A DNA stretch of 64,000 nucleotides from Vibrio sp. B1FLJ16 (GCF_905175385.1 NZ_HG992750.1:868001-932000), one strand, 5' to 3'. Numbered from the stretch's first letter, positions 9,065 through 18,446 are shown. The notes: a model not told the origin generated them from the letters alone. Translations and numbers: made by a program.

Positions 9065-10045
9065 ATGACACTGGATGAAGTGGCTAAATTAGCAGGTGTT
9101 TCTAAGACCACTGCAAGCTATGTGATTAACGGCAAAGCGCAGAAATACCGTATTAGCGAGAAGACGCAGAAGAAGGTAATGGCAGTGGTTGATGAGTATA
9201 ACTATCAGCCAGACCATGCAGCTTCTGCTTTGCGTGCCGGTAACTCACGTTCGTTTGGGCTTATCATTCCAGACTTAGAAAACACCAGTTACGCACGTTT
9301 AGCCAAACTAATAGAACAGAACTCGCGTAAAGCTGGATACCAAATTTTGATTGGTTGCTCTGATGACGATCCGGATACCGAGCAGAAGGTTGCAGAAGCA
9401 CTGATCAGTCGTCGCGTTGATGCATTATTTGTTGCTAGTGGTATGCCGACTGCAAATGAATTTTACCTCAAACTGCAAAAGTCAGGGACACCGGTTATCG
9501 CACTCGACCGTCCGATGGATGACGAACATTTTTGCTGCGTAATCAGCGAGGATTTTGACGCCGCGTTAGAACTGACTGAGTCAGTACTTTCTCCAGATAT
9601 CAGTTCTATCGGTTTGATTGGCGCATTAAAAGATCTGCAAATTTCTAAGGAACGGGAACAGGGCTTCCGCACCGCTTGTAACCAAGGCAACAGAGTTGTC
9701 ATGGTTGGTTATGGTCAGCAATTCTCGCGAGAAGAAGGGAAGAAGGTATTGGCCAAATGGTTGGCTGAAAATACGCTTCCTGATGCGATAGTTACCACGT
9801 CCTACACCTTACTGGAAGGCGTGCTGGACATGATGTTAGAAAAACCTGAGTTAATGAGCAAAGTTCGTCTGGCGACGTTTGGTGACAATCGATTACTGGA
9901 CTTCCTGCCAGTCAAAATTAACTCGTTACCGCAACAGTTTGAGGTGATTGCCGACAGTGCAATGGAGTTAGCATTAAACGCTTCGGCGAAACGATATAAG
10001 CCCGGCGTAGAGTTAATTCCGCGCAAGATCGTTAAGAGACAATAG
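9065..10045 (+). CDS. fruR: Fructose-responsive LacI-family regulator FruR/Cra
   Basis: 326 residues. The N-terminal HTH (MTLDEVAKLAGVSKTTASYV) and hinge (PDHAASALRAGNSRSFGLIIPDL) match Cra closely, followed by a periplasmic-binding-like effector domain. Divergent from fruBKA with three matching operators between, so the regulatory target is direct. In Vibrio the FruR ligand is fructose-1-phosphate, and it has been reported to help RNA polymerase at the fru promoter as well as to bind operators; the sequence here only shows the sites. ATG preceded by AAGGTAAAGA. Confidence 0.95.
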   Translation: MTLDEVAKLAGVSKTTASYVINGKAQKYRISEKTQKKVMAVVDEYNYQPDHAASALRAGNSRSFGLIIPDLENTSYARLAKLIEQNSRKAGYQILIGCSDDDPDTEQKVAEALISRRVDALFVASGMPTANEFYLKLQKSGTPVIALDRPMDDEHFCCVISEDFDAALELTESVLSPDISSIGLIGALKDLQISKEREQGFRTACNQGNRVVMVGYGQQFSREEGKKVLAKWLAENTLPDAIVTTSYTLLEGVLDMMLEKPELMSKVRLATFGDNRLLDFLPVKINSLPQQFEVIADSAMELALNASAKRYKPGVELIPRKIVKRQ

Positions 10046-10066
10046 TTTTAACTTAGCGCCTTTATA

Positions 10067-11020
10067 TTACAATTTTAATTCTACGGTCAGCGCCACAAAT
10101 GCGTGGTCGCTGGCATACTTATCCCGCTCGTAAGACGGATTAATCAAATGTTGATCCAACACTTGATAGTCTGTCACTTCTGCGATGGACACTTCTGAGT
10201 GTGCATCAAATTCCTGAGAAAGCAGAATGTAGTCGAGTACATTGCCTTTTGAAAAGTGGTAGTGGGTGGCTGGGCGGCCAGTGAGTGGCGGAGTGACTTG
10301 TAAATCCCACCCGTCACTGAGCTGCAAATCAGTGACATTGTCACCTAAAAACTCAGTTAATAGACGGTTTACGCCATCGATAGTAATAGGTTGATTCATA
10401 TCACCCATCAGAACCGTTGGCATAGGTTTGTCTTTATATTGTTTTTGCATCGAATCCCTGAGCATTGCTGCTTCCCAGCCTCGTTGTTGGGTTGATAGCC
10501 AACGAGCCATAACAGGGCTGGCAACTTCGCTATTGTCGGTGTCTGCAGGACGCTGAGATTTTAAGTGCGTGACGTAAACCGCAATATGCCCAAGCGTCGG
10601 GTGTATGATTTGTGCGTAAATGGGCTTGCGGCTAAATTCCGGTGCCTCGTGTACACCAAAAGGAGCAAGAGACTCTTTGTCAAAAGTGACCGGTTGTATT
10701 TGCTCTATCGGATATCGGGATGCGATAGCAACCACTGGGCGTGAATAAATATAATCTTTTTCCACATGGGGAGTATCGACAGCCGCAAAGTAGGGATATC
10801 CCAACTTTAGGAAGAATGACTTTGCCTGCTCGATACTGAACACTTCTTGTAAACCGATAATGTCTGGCTCAAGTTTTTTCAGTTGATTCTGAGTCCAGTT
10901 AAGTTTTCCCTTCCATTGTTCGGCAGAGTAGATGTTTTCAAAATCGTAGTAGGCATCGGGTGGCGCAATAAAATTAAACAGGTTCGCCGTAACAAAAGTA
11001 ATCTGACTCGTTGTAGACAA
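10067..11020 (-). CDS. Endonuclease/exonuclease/phosphatase (EEP) family protein
   Basis: 317 residues. The DNase I-like metal-dependent hydrolase motifs appear in order: TANLFNF, IGLQEVF, VTHLKSQRP, VLMGDMNQP, LDYILLS and SDHAFVAL. All expected metal/catalytic positions (N, E, H, D-N, D-H) are present, so it should be an active phosphodiester- or phosphomonoester-hydrolase. No signal peptide is evident, so probably cytoplasmic. Convergent with fruR, 21 bases between stops. The family includes nucleases, sphingomyelinases and phosphatases; the substrate is unknown. Confidence 0.85.
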   Translation of the reverse strand: MSTTSQITFVTANLFNFIAPPDAYYDFENIYSAEQWKGKLNWTQNQLKKLEPDIIGLQEVFSIEQAKSFFLKLGYPYFAAVDTPHVEKDYIYSRPVVAIASRYPIEQIQPVTFDKESLAPFGVHEAPEFSRKPIYAQIIHPTLGHIAVYVTHLKSQRPADTDNSEVASPVMARWLSTQQRGWEAAMLRDSMQKQYKDKPMPTVLMGDMNQPITIDGVNRLLTEFLGDNVTDLQLSDGWDLQVTPPLTGRPATHYHFSKGNVLDYILLSQEFDAHSEVSIAEVTDYQVLDQHLINPSYERDKYASDHAFVALTVELKL

Positions 11021-11203
11021 AATGTGTTCTCGTTATAGGAATTATGCAGCCAGTATATACCTAAGCAACGCCCACTTTTAGGGTTACAGATTCAACTTCG
11101 CAGAAATTGGTGCATTAATAAATGCTTTGTTAATTATGACGAGGTTTCTATTTGTTTGTAATCCGTTTACACTCCCGCTTAACAAGATAAGTGAGTAAAT
11201 GAC

Positions 11204-11764
11204 ATGACCCCAGATTACGACCAGGATGCCTATTTAGATAACAAAGAGTTGGGCGCTGAAGAGTTCGATGGCGAAGAGATTGAAATCGAAGCAATAGGTA
11301 TCGAGGTCGATGCGCACCCGATCGAACTTTACAAGCTTTTCAAAATCGCAAACTTGGTAAGTGGTGGCGGTGAAGCGAAACATATTATCGATGAAGGTTA
11401 TGTTGCCGTTAACGGTGAACTTGAAACCCGCAAGCGCCGAAAAATGTACGATGGTGACTTTTTCGAGTTCAACCAAGAGTACTATGTTGTCGTTTGTGAT
11501 GCTCCTGTGACTGAGCCGGAAGCAAAAGAGACGAAAGCTAAGCATCAGGAACAGCAGCCAGCACAAAAGCAGCAGAGAACGCAGTCTTCTTCTAAGAAGC
11601 AAAAAACAGCCAGTAAGCCGAACAAAGGCAAGGCAGAGAAAAGCAGTTCCGTTCAAGGTAATAAGGCATCTAAACCAAAGAGCAGTAAGAAGAAAACTGA
11701 CGAAAACAAACCGAAGCCGACGCGCGATCCTAAAAGCGGACGTAACTCTATCGATTTCTTTTGA
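11204..11764 (+). CDS. S4-domain RNA-binding protein (YbcJ-like) with basic tail
   Basis: 186 residues in three parts: an acidic N-terminus (~1-30, many Glu/Asp), an S4-type RNA-binding module (~35-100, with ELYKLFKIANLVSGGGEAKHI and VAVNGELETRKRRKM as in YbcJ), and a long Lys/Ser/Gln-rich tail (~105-186) ending RNSIDFF. The S4 fold places a basic surface on structured RNA, and the tail should add non-specific RNA affinity. YbcJ in E. coli is only ~70 residues, so both extensions are additions. Single-gene unit with its own terminator. Confidence 0.85.
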   Translation: MTPDYDQDAYLDNKELGAEEFDGEEIEIEAIGIEVDAHPIELYKLFKIANLVSGGGEAKHIIDEGYVAVNGELETRKRRKMYDGDFFEFNQEYYVVVCDAPVTEPEAKETKAKHQEQQPAQKQQRTQSSSKKQKTASKPNKGKAEKSSSVQGNKASKPKSSKKKTDENKPKPTRDPKSGRNSIDFF

Positions 11765-11798
11765 TCCTGTTGTGTTAAAACATCAAAATTAAATAGAA

Positions 11799-11826
11799 GC
11801 GTCGACAACAAGTTCGGCGCTTTTTT
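11799..11826 (+). terminator. Terminator of the S4 gene
   Basis: Imperfect stem GCGTCGA / TTCGGCGC followed by six T. Lies between convergent genes and may also act weakly on the minus strand. Confidence 0.75.
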
Positions 11827-11836
11827 ATTATTGGAC

Positions 11837-12757
11837 TCAGTAAGAGTACGACTTCGACTTACTCTCGACATAGCGGAAAAAGAGTGAGAGTCCAAAGCAG
11901 ACCAAGAAGTAGGTAAGCCCGACAAGTAACCAAATTTCAAATATATAGCCTGAAGAATTCGCTATCTCAGTACCGACGAAAGTCATCTCTTGTATTGAAA
12001 TCAGAGAGACTATCGAGGTGTCTTTGACCAGAGAGATGATCTGTCCGGCGAGTGCAGGGGTAATGGCTTTAAGAACTTGCGGGGCGATGATGAAGCGATA
12101 TTTGATCCAGCGTGAAAGTCCTAAAGAATCTGCCGCTTCCCATTGGCCTTGATCAATACTTTGTAAACCAGCGCGGATGACTTCCGCAATGTATGCCGAG
12201 GATAGCAAACCCACACAGAGTACACCGGATGCGAGATTTTCCCATAGCTGTGCCGGACCAAATAAAAAGTGTTGGATAGCGTTCGGTTCACCACCGTAAT
12301 TTCTCAATATAGCTTCTAACCCGAGTAACGGGATTAGTTGATTTGAAATAAAGAAGTAAAAAATGAAGACAAACACTAATGGTGGAACATTGCGAACTAA
12401 CTGAATAAACGTGTTGGCAGGAGTTCGTAGCCAAACCGACTTTGAAAATCGGGATAATCCAAGTAGTGTACCTAACATGAGTGCTAAGGCGAGCCCCCAA
12501 AGGCTTAATCGTAGCGTAGAAATCAAACCCTGGAAGAAGTAAGGTAGACTGCCGTTAGCTCTTGGGGTAAACAGTAATGTTAATGCCTCCGCCCAGTTCC
12601 AAATGTAATTCACCCCAACCGTTGAGCGGTAGTAAAGCCAAATTCCAACCGCTACACAGATAGCGATCAACACTACGTCAAGCAGGTTAAACCGTCTGAG
12701 TATCGAACCTGAGTTAGCTCTTTGTGACGCGATTTTGGCACTGGATTGTCCGCTCAA
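11837..12757 (-). CDS. Amino acid ABC transporter permease (HisM/GlnP family)
   Basis: 306 residues with an ~30-residue N-terminal extension before the first TM (VVLIAICVAVGIWLYY) and ~5 further TMs. The ABC coupling (EAA) loop is visible as EAADSLGLSRWIKYRFIIAPQVLKAI. The start codon is TTG, supported by AGAGG eight bases upstream; the nearby ATG at 12776 is out of frame. Last gene of the importer operon, separated from the binding-protein gene by a 119-base spacer holding a stem-loop and a small repeat. It probably pairs with the other permease as a heterodimer. Confidence 0.9.
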   Translation of the reverse strand: MSGQSSAKIASQRANSGSILRRFNLLDVVLIAICVAVGIWLYYRSTVGVNYIWNWAEALTLLFTPRANGSLPYFFQGLISTLRLSLWGLALALMLGTLLGLSRFSKSVWLRTPANTFIQLVRNVPPLVFVFIFYFFISNQLIPLLGLEAILRNYGGEPNAIQHFLFGPAQLWENLASGVLCVGLLSSAYIAEVIRAGLQSIDQGQWEAADSLGLSRWIKYRFIIAPQVLKAITPALAGQIISLVKDTSIVSLISIQEMTFVGTEIANSSGYIFEIWLLVGLTYFLVCFGLSLFFRYVESKSKSYSY

Positions 12758-12791
12758 ACTGGCTGCCTCTAATCATAACCTTTGTCGGTTG

Positions 12792-12814
12792 AGGCTCGCT
12801 TAAAAGGCGAGCCT
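12792..12814 (-). other. Intercistronic stem-loop in ABC operon
   Basis: AGGCTCGC / GCGAGCCT stem with a short loop, without a T-run on either strand, so not a classic terminator. It lies between the binding-protein stop and the second permease. Position and shape suggest an RNA-stabilising or attenuating element that keeps binding-protein expression above that of the downstream permease (inference). Confidence 0.55.
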
Positions 12815-12823
12815 ATTCTGAGA

Positions 12824-12866
12824 TATACCCAAATAACCTCAAGATGCTACCCGCCCTTTGGGTATA
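12824..12866. repeat. Short ERIC-like palindromic remnant
   Basis: 43 bases bounded by a perfect 10-base inverted repeat (TATACCCAAA and TTTGGGTATA). The left side continues as TAACCTCAAGATGC, which resembles the termini of ERIC-type repeats in Vibrio and enterobacteria. The inside is largely deleted. A related string (AAATGACTTCAAGATGC) occurs near 52329. Confidence 0.5.
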
Positions 12867-12876
12867 ATTTACTTAG

Positions 12877-13695
12877 TTACTGTCCTTCGGCGACCTGATC
12901 TTGCCAGTCTAATGTTGAGAACCAGTAATCATACCGCTCTGTTAACCACCCATCTTCAGTGCGTTCTATTATCCAGTTATCGAAGAATGCTTTTTTGTCC
13001 TCTTCACCTAAGCGGACTGCAAAGGCTTCGTTACCTTTAGAAAGTCGATCAGCAAACGGTAGGAACAACTTGTCGCTATGTTTAACGGTCTCGTGTTCAG
13101 GTTTAGGACTCGACGCAATCACGGCATGAGCATTGCCGTTGAGTACTTCCTGAAACGCTTGTGCGTCATCATCAAACTGTAAAAGCTTCGCTTTCGGGAA
13201 CGTCTTGCGAGCCACCTGAACAGTAAATGCGCCGCGACGTACGGCAATATTCACTTTGCGAGAATCAAAGTCAGATAGCTTAGTAAAGCCGGCTGCGAGT
13301 TCTTTATTTGCTGCGACCTGAACCCCTGAATGGGAATAGGGCACAGTAAACAATACGCTTTTTGAGCGCTCTGGCGTTATAGACATACCGCCGATGATGA
13401 CATCAAATTTCTTAGCCAGAAGCGCAGGAATGATGCCGTCCCACGCGGTAGGTACAAACTCGACTTTCAGATTAGTATCCGCTGCCAGACGTTTTGCTAC
13501 GTCAATCTCAAAGCCGATCAGTTCGCCTTGTTTATTGCGCATAGCCCAGGGAACGAAGGTCGACATGCCAACGCGCAGAGTACCCCTTTCTTTTATCTGA
13601 TCTAAATTTGGTGTTGCTGTTTCATTGCTTGCTAACGAAGGTAAAGCGAGAGCAAGCCCGAGTATTGCAGTAATGGTCGCTGTAAATAACTTCAT
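12877..13695 (-). CDS. Polar amino acid ABC transporter substrate-binding protein
   Basis: 272 residues. Sec signal peptide (hydrophobic core AILGLALALP, likely cleavage after SLAS), then a family 3 solute-binding fold with RGTLRVGMSTFVPWA, the GFEIDVAKRLAAD signature and the second-lobe strand NIAVRRGAF. Periplasmic; captures a polar amino acid or amine and delivers it to the two flanking permeases. GAGGAGATAAC gives it the strongest ribosome site of the operon, as expected for the abundant component. The ligand cannot be assigned. Confidence 0.93.
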   Translation of the reverse strand: MKLFTATITAILGLALALPSLASNETATPNLDQIKERGTLRVGMSTFVPWAMRNKQGELIGFEIDVAKRLAADTNLKVEFVPTAWDGIIPALLAKKFDVIIGGMSITPERSKSVLFTVPYSHSGVQVAANKELAAGFTKLSDFDSRKVNIAVRRGAFTVQVARKTFPKAKLLQFDDDAQAFQEVLNGNAHAVIASSPKPEHETVKHSDKLFLPFADRLSKGNEAFAVRLGEEDKKAFFDNWIIERTEDGWLTERYDYWFSTLDWQDQVAEGQ

Positions 13696-13704
13696 GTTAT
13701 CTCC

Positions 13705-14502
13705 TCATAATTTGCGCCAACTGGCTCCTAATTTATGTTCCAGCAGAGCTGAAAAACCGGATAGAGATAGTGTGAGAGCCAGGTAAATCGCTGCCACGGT
13801 AAACCAAATTTCAAACGGCATCGCCGTCTCTGAGACAATGTTGCGTGCTTCGGTAGTCAGGTCGAAAATTGCCATTACGCTGACGATCGAAGAGTTTTTT
13901 ATCAGTGAAACAACTTCGTTCGTCAGAGGTGGCAAAGTACGTTGCAAGACCTGAGGTAAGATAACGTCTTTATAACTATAGAATGGTGAAAGGCCGAGTG
14001 TTTTGGCGGCTTCAAATTGCCCTTTTGGAATGCTATTTAAACCAGCCCTGAATATTTCTGCGGTATAGGCTCCCTGAAAAAGTGACAGTGCCAACACTGC
14101 AGTGCTGAACCTGTCGAGCCCGATGACAGGGCCGAACACGAAGTACAGTAAATAGATTTGCACCAATAACGGTGTGTTCCGTATCAGCTCAACATACGCA
14201 GTGCCAATGGCATTACCGACTTTTGAATCGCTGAGTCTAAGAAGTGCTGTAACTAAACCGAATACTAAGGTGAAAAACAAACTGATGGCGGAAATTTTGA
14301 GCGTGATGAGTAAACCGCTTATCAGCTCTGCAGACCACCATTCACCATCTTCGTAAAATGCGATGTAATCCGGTACACGTTCCCATTGCCATTGATAACC
14401 CATGGCTCGCGCGCCAGAGTCTAGTACCCATACAATGGCAGCAAACAGAATCACCATCTGTACAAGGGCTTGTAATGCAGGTCTGAATACTTGTCTTATC
14501 AT
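13705..14502 (-). CDS. Amino acid ABC transporter permease
   Basis: 265 residues, HisM/GlnP-like inner-membrane permease. TM1 is LVQMVILFAAIVWVL; the coupling loop reads FEAAKTLGLSPFYSYKDVILPQ. A TTG precedes the ATG in frame, but the ATG at 14502 overlaps the ATPase stop as TGATG, so coupled translation supports that start. Partner of the permease at 11837-12757. Confidence 0.92.
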   Translation of the reverse strand: MIRQVFRPALQALVQMVILFAAIVWVLDSGARAMGYQWQWERVPDYIAFYEDGEWWSAELISGLLITLKISAISLFFTLVFGLVTALLRLSDSKVGNAIGTAYVELIRNTPLLVQIYLLYFVFGPVIGLDRFSTAVLALSLFQGAYTAEIFRAGLNSIPKGQFEAAKTLGLSPFYSYKDVILPQVLQRTLPPLTNEVVSLIKNSSIVSVMAIFDLTTEARNIVSETAMPFEIWFTVAAIYLALTLSLSGFSALLEHKLGASWRKL

Positions 14503-15236
14503 CAATAGCTTAAAATATGGTTTAAGAAAGCCTGCGTTCTGGGGTGCTGAGGCGAATCGAATAAGGCAGCAGGCGAGTTTATTTCTAAGATTTGTCCTTC
14601 ATCCATAAACACGACACGGTTGGCTACTTTTTTAGCGAACCCCATTTCGTGAGTTACACAAATCATCGTCATACCGGTTTTCGCAAGTTCTACCATGACA
14701 TCAAGAACTTCGTTGATCATCTCGGGATCAAGTGCTGAGGTCGGCTCATCAAATAATAGCAGGTCTGGCTCCATGCATAGTGATCGAGCTATCGCGACAC
14801 GTTGTTGTTGCCCACCTGAAAGCTGGATTGGGTATTTGTCAGCTTGTTCTCCAATGTCGACTCGTTTGAGATAGTGACGAGCTCTTTGTTCAGCGTCTTT
14901 TTTGGACATTTTGAGAGTTCGCATAGGCGCTAGCATGAGGTTATCAAGTACAGTCAAATGGGGAAACAGGTGAAAGTGTTGAAATACCATACCTATCTTG
15001 CCGGGCTTGATTGTTTTTCTATCGGATGGGTGACCAAAGACGCAAAGCTCGCCTTCTTGTATTGATTCTAAGTTATTGATACAGCGAATAAGTGTTGATT
15101 TTCCTGAACCTGACGGACCACAAACCACCACGATTTCACCGGAATGAACGGAGAAATTGATGTCTTTCAGGGCTTGGTAATCACCGTACCACTTGTTTAC
15201 GTTGCTAAATTCAACGACAGGTGTGTTTTCTTTCAA
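14502..15236 (-). CDS. Amino acid ABC transporter ATP-binding protein
   Basis: 244 residues. Walker [10 protein letters not shown] (about residue 39), Q-loop [10 protein letters not shown], signature LSGGQQQR, Walker [14 protein letters not shown] and the H-loop CVTHEMG are all intact. Energises the two permeases. The only start that fits the family N-terminus is TTG at 15236, with no strong ribosome site; an uncertain start. First gene of the operon, so its promoter should lie in 15237-15320. Confidence 0.93.
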   Translation of the reverse strand: MKENTPVVEFSNVNKWYGDYQALKDINFSVHSGEIVVVCGPSGSGKSTLIRCINNLESIQEGELCVFGHPSDRKTIKPGKIGMVFQHFHLFPHLTVLDNLMLAPMRTLKMSKKDAEQRARHYLKRVDIGEQADKYPIQLSGGQQQRVAIARSLCMEPDLLLFDEPTSALDPEMINEVLDVMVELAKTGMTMICVTHEMGFAKKVANRVVFMDEGQILEINSPAALFDSPQHPRTQAFLNHILSY

Positions 15237-15320
15237 AAGGTTACGTTTTCAAAGGAACCGTTGTTTTAACATAGCAAGTGGTGAGTCTGATTGTATTGAG
15301 TGAGAACACATATTGACGAA

Positions 15321-15347
15321 CAAAAAAGGACCTGCCAGATGGCAGGC
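15321..15347 (-). terminator. Terminator of pyk
   Basis: Stem CCTGCC AGAT GGCAGG, extended imperfectly; on the minus strand it is followed by a T-run (CAAAAAAGG on plus). Confidence 0.88.
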
Positions 15348-15428
15348 CAAATCCCTATGGAGCAAGGTGTTGGGGGGGAAGGGATAAATTCAAGCTTGAA
15401 CTTGAATAACGGGGGAGTAATCATTTTA

Positions 15429-16907
15429 TTAAGCGACTTCCGCCTCCGCTTGGCTGACTTTCGCTGATGCATTTAAGTTGAGCAAGCGGCAGGCGTTAAT
15501 CTCACCCATGCCCTCTATCGAATCTAACTGTGTCATCAGAATAGAAGAGATACTCGCCTGAACTGCTTTACTGCGCAATGACTCGACCAGTTGTGGAGCA
15601 ATGTCGGTATTGCTGTCTTCAGCTTTAAAATACAGCGGTTCAACACCACGTAAAATTGTCAGCTGCGCTAATAGTGCAGGGTTGTCACTCAGAGCCCATA
15701 TTTTGGTTTTACTCTGACAACGGGACATCAGCAGAGGGGTTTCACCATCTTTGGTTAAAATGGCAACACCAAGGTCACGGTGTACACGAGCAGCCGAAAT
15801 CATAGAGGAGAGGGCGAAACTCTTACCCGGTTCTGAACATAAATGTTGGAGCGTATTCCAGCAATCGTGGTTGCATTCGAGTTCCAGTTCAGCGCCTTTT
15901 GCAATTCTTACCATCGCTTCTACCGCTTCTATCGGGTATTTTCCGGCTGCAGATTCAGCGGAAAGCATCACCGCATCTGTACCGTCAATGATTGCGTTTG
16001 CCACATCGAGCACTTCCGCACGGGTTGGAAGCGGGTTTTCAATCATGGATTCCAGCATCTGAGTTGCGGTAATGACAGGCTTACCCCAGTACTTTGAACG
16101 TTCGATAAGAGATTTCTGAACCATTGGTAATCTTGCATCACCGATTTCTACACCGAGATCGCCGCGAGCAACCATGATGACGTCTGATGCTCTGATCACA
16201 TCGTCCATTGCATCACGGGTTTCTACCACTTCGGCACGTTCTACTTTGGCAACTATTTTTGCCTTGCAACCTGCTTTCAGGGCAAGAGAGCGCGCGTAAT
16301 TGATATCTTCGGCGTTGCGCGGGAAAGAAATAGCGAGGAAGTCAGCACGCAGTTTAGCTGCAGTATCGATATCCCGAATGTCTTTCTCCGTCAGAGCCGG
16401 TGCAGACAATCCACCACCCAACAGGTTAATACCTTTACGGTTAGAAAGCTTTCCGCTGTTCAGTACGGTTGTTTTAATCCATTGCTGCTCACGGTCTACA
16501 GAAGTTGCCTTAAGCTGAATCCGACCATCATCGAGTAAAAGGATGTCACCGATATTGACGTCCTGAATCAGAGCAGGGTAGTCGAGCCCGACCACTTCCT
16601 GGTTCCCTGCCTGAGCATCTAATGTTCCGCTTAGTGTGAACTCGTCTCCCAGGCTAAGCTGAACCGCACCCTGCTCAAAACAAGATATGCGGATCTTTGG
16701 TCCTTGTAAGTCAACCAGTACGCCAACATGAGTATTAAGTTCTGCTGCTATATCACGAACCAGGTTCGCGCGCGCGATATGTTCTTCTGCCGTGCCGTGT
16801 GAAAAGTTAAGTCTGACAACATTTGCGCCGGCTCTAATCAGCTTAGTCAGGGTTTCTCGGCTTTCACTGGCTGGGCCTAAGGTCGCCACAATTTTCGTTT
16901 TACACAT
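15429..16907 (-). CDS. pyk: Pyruvate kinase (PykA type)
   Basis: 492 residues. N-terminal TKIVATLGPAS and VRLNFSHG, then the LGVEIG and PVITATQMLESMIENPLPTRAE active-site stretch with catalytic Lys in AKVERAE, and a C-terminal allosteric domain (from ~355). The sequence resembles E. coli PykA (pyruvate kinase II) more than PykF. Converts PEP and ADP to pyruvate and ATP. ATG has a GAGGTGA ribosome site. It lies 155 bases downstream of pgtP on the same strand, a PEP/phosphoglycerate importer, with only a weak hairpin between, so read-through is possible. The C-terminus carries a short Glu/Ala tail. Confidence 0.96.
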   Translation of the reverse strand: MCKTKIVATLGPASESRETLTKLIRAGANVVRLNFSHGTAEEHIARANLVRDIAAELNTHVGVLVDLQGPKIRISCFEQGAVQLSLGDEFTLSGTLDAQAGNQEVVGLDYPALIQDVNIGDILLLDDGRIQLKATSVDREQQWIKTTVLNSGKLSNRKGINLLGGGLSAPALTEKDIRDIDTAAKLRADFLAISFPRNAEDINYARSLALKAGCKAKIVAKVERAEVVETRDAMDDVIRASDVIMVARGDLGVEIGDARLPMVQKSLIERSKYWGKPVITATQMLESMIENPLPTRAEVLDVANAIIDGTDAVMLSAESAAGKYPIEAVEAMVRIAKGAELELECNHDCWNTLQHLCSEPGKSFALSSMISAARVHRDLGVAILTKDGETPLLMSRCQSKTKIWALSDNPALLAQLTILRGVEPLYFKAEDSNTDIAPQLVESLRSKAVQASISSILMTQLDSIEGMGEINACRLLNLNASAKVSQAEAEVA

Positions 16908-17032
16908 CTTTCACCTCAATCGACACTTAAAAAGTACATAAAAAACAGGGGATTCCAATCTCATAAAGGCACTTCACGAGAACCCTTATGGCATTGAACA
17001 TATTATTTTTAATATTCATTTTCAGAGAATGG

Positions 17033-17052
17033 GCGGGAGTGTTACCTCCCGC
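17033..17052 (-). terminator. Weak hairpin between pgtP and pyk
   Basis: Perfect GCGGGAG / CTCCCGC stem just beyond the pgtP stop. No T-run follows on the minus strand, so termination may be partial and pyk may receive pgtP read-through. Confidence 0.5.
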
Positions 17053-17062
17053 TCAGGGATTA

Positions 17063-18442
17063 TTAGTTGCTAGGACGAACTTCCAGTTCTTTTTCTTCAA
17101 CCGGGTCGATGTCGACAACTTTCTTCGCATTCCACACCGTCAGTGCAAGAAGCAGGGAAACTACACCAGCTGCTAACCAGAAGTACTGAGCTTGTGAGAA
17201 GTCGTACTTAGTAACGCCGTCAACTTCAGTGATCTTGATAAGCGATGCAGATACTAGTTCCTGACCAGATGCTGCGATGTATGAGAACAGACCGATAAAG
17301 CCTTTTACTGCGCCTACTGCGTTCTTTGGCATCAGGTCACAAGCTGTCAGACCAGCAAGGAACACGACCAGACCACCGATTGCGAAACCGATCAGACCAA
17401 GTGCTACTGCATCAATGATGCGGTTGTCAGGACCGAAGAACATCAGACACATACCAGCGATGTTTGCGATACCGTAAAGCAGAGTCGGAATGTGACGGTT
17501 AGAGTTAAACAGTTTGTCTGAAACAATACCTGATAGGATCGCACCTGCCAGACCCGCAATAGGGTACGTAGACATTGCGAAACCAGCGTCAATCAGTGAG
17601 TAACCTTTTGACTCCTGAAGGTAAAGTACAGCCCAAGAAGACATTGCGTAGCGAGAGATGTACATCGCTGCACACGCAGCTGCTATTAGCCAAACTACAG
17701 GTTGTTTAAGGATAAACAGCTGTGCACGACGAGTCTCTTTAGGATCGTTCTGCTTTTTGATCTCTGGTTCTTCGTCGAATGCTGTTGCTGCATCTGGTAG
17801 ACCGTAAGTTTGTGGGCGGTCTTTCAGCATGAAGAACATACATAGTGCTGCTGCCATTGCTGCGATACCTGCACCAATGAAACCTGCGCGCCAACCGAAG
17901 TAGCTCACTAGTGAAGCGGTAAGAATCCAGGTGATACCTTCACCGATATTACGAGAACCACCCCAGATTGAGTAACGGCTACCACGTTGTTTTGGTGAGA
18001 ACCACTGGAACAAAGACACACAAGACGGTGCAGAACCAACAGACTGGAACCAACCGTTCAGACCCCAAAGCAGAATAAAGAAGAACGCTGTGGTGTTCAT
18101 ACCCATAAATACTGCTGTAGCACCAGACAGTAGTAAGGAGAACGACATAAATCGGCCAATGTTGGCATAGTCAGAGAGGAAACCGTTCGAGAACTTACCA
18201 AAAGCGTAAGTGAAGAAGAAAGCCGAACCCATGATACCGAGCTCTTCAATCGTTACGATGCCTGCATCCAGCATCGGTTTTTTAACCACACCTAAACTCA
18301 TACGGACTACGTAAAAGACGGCGTAACCAAAAACCAATCCTAAAAATACTTGCCACTGATAGCGTTTGAAACGCGCTTGCATTTCACCTTTAGACCCATC
18401 CGAGAGAGGGAGGTCTGGGCGTGTTTTAAAGAAATTAAACAT
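17063..18442 (-). CDS. pgtP: Phosphoglycerate/PEP:phosphate antiporter PgtP
   Basis: 459 residues, MFS organophosphate:Pi antiporter family (UhpT/GlpT/PgtP) with 12 predicted TMs. Family stretches are FYVVRMSLGVVKKPML near TM1, GWFQSVGSAPSCVSLFQWF, and RGSRYSIWGGSRNIGEG. I assign PgtP rather than UhpT because pgtC, pgtB and pgtA homologues are divergent from it. The start at 18442 (MFNFFKTRPDLP) is chosen over longer in-frame options because GGAGTG lies 4 bases before it and the preceding ~34 residues do not look like protein. It imports 2-/3-phosphoglycerate and PEP in exchange for phosphate. The leader can fold to hide the ribosome site. Confidence 0.93.
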   Translation of the reverse strand: MFNFFKTRPDLPLSDGSKGEMQARFKRYQWQVFLGLVFGYAVFYVVRMSLGVVKKPMLDAGIVTIEELGIMGSAFFFTYAFGKFSNGFLSDYANIGRFMSFSLLLSGATAVFMGMNTTAFFFILLWGLNGWFQSVGSAPSCVSLFQWFSPKQRGSRYSIWGGSRNIGEGITWILTASLVSYFGWRAGFIGAGIAAMAAALCMFFMLKDRPQTYGLPDAATAFDEEPEIKKQNDPKETRRAQLFILKQPVVWLIAAACAAMYISRYAMSSWAVLYLQESKGYSLIDAGFAMSTYPIAGLAGAILSGIVSDKLFNSNRHIPTLLYGIANIAGMCLMFFGPDNRIIDAVALGLIGFAIGGLVVFLAGLTACDLMPKNAVGAVKGFIGLFSYIAASGQELVSASLIKITEVDGVTKYDFSQAQYFWLAAGVVSLLLALTVWNAKKVVDIDPVEEKELEVRPSN

Positions 18443-18446
18443 CTTG

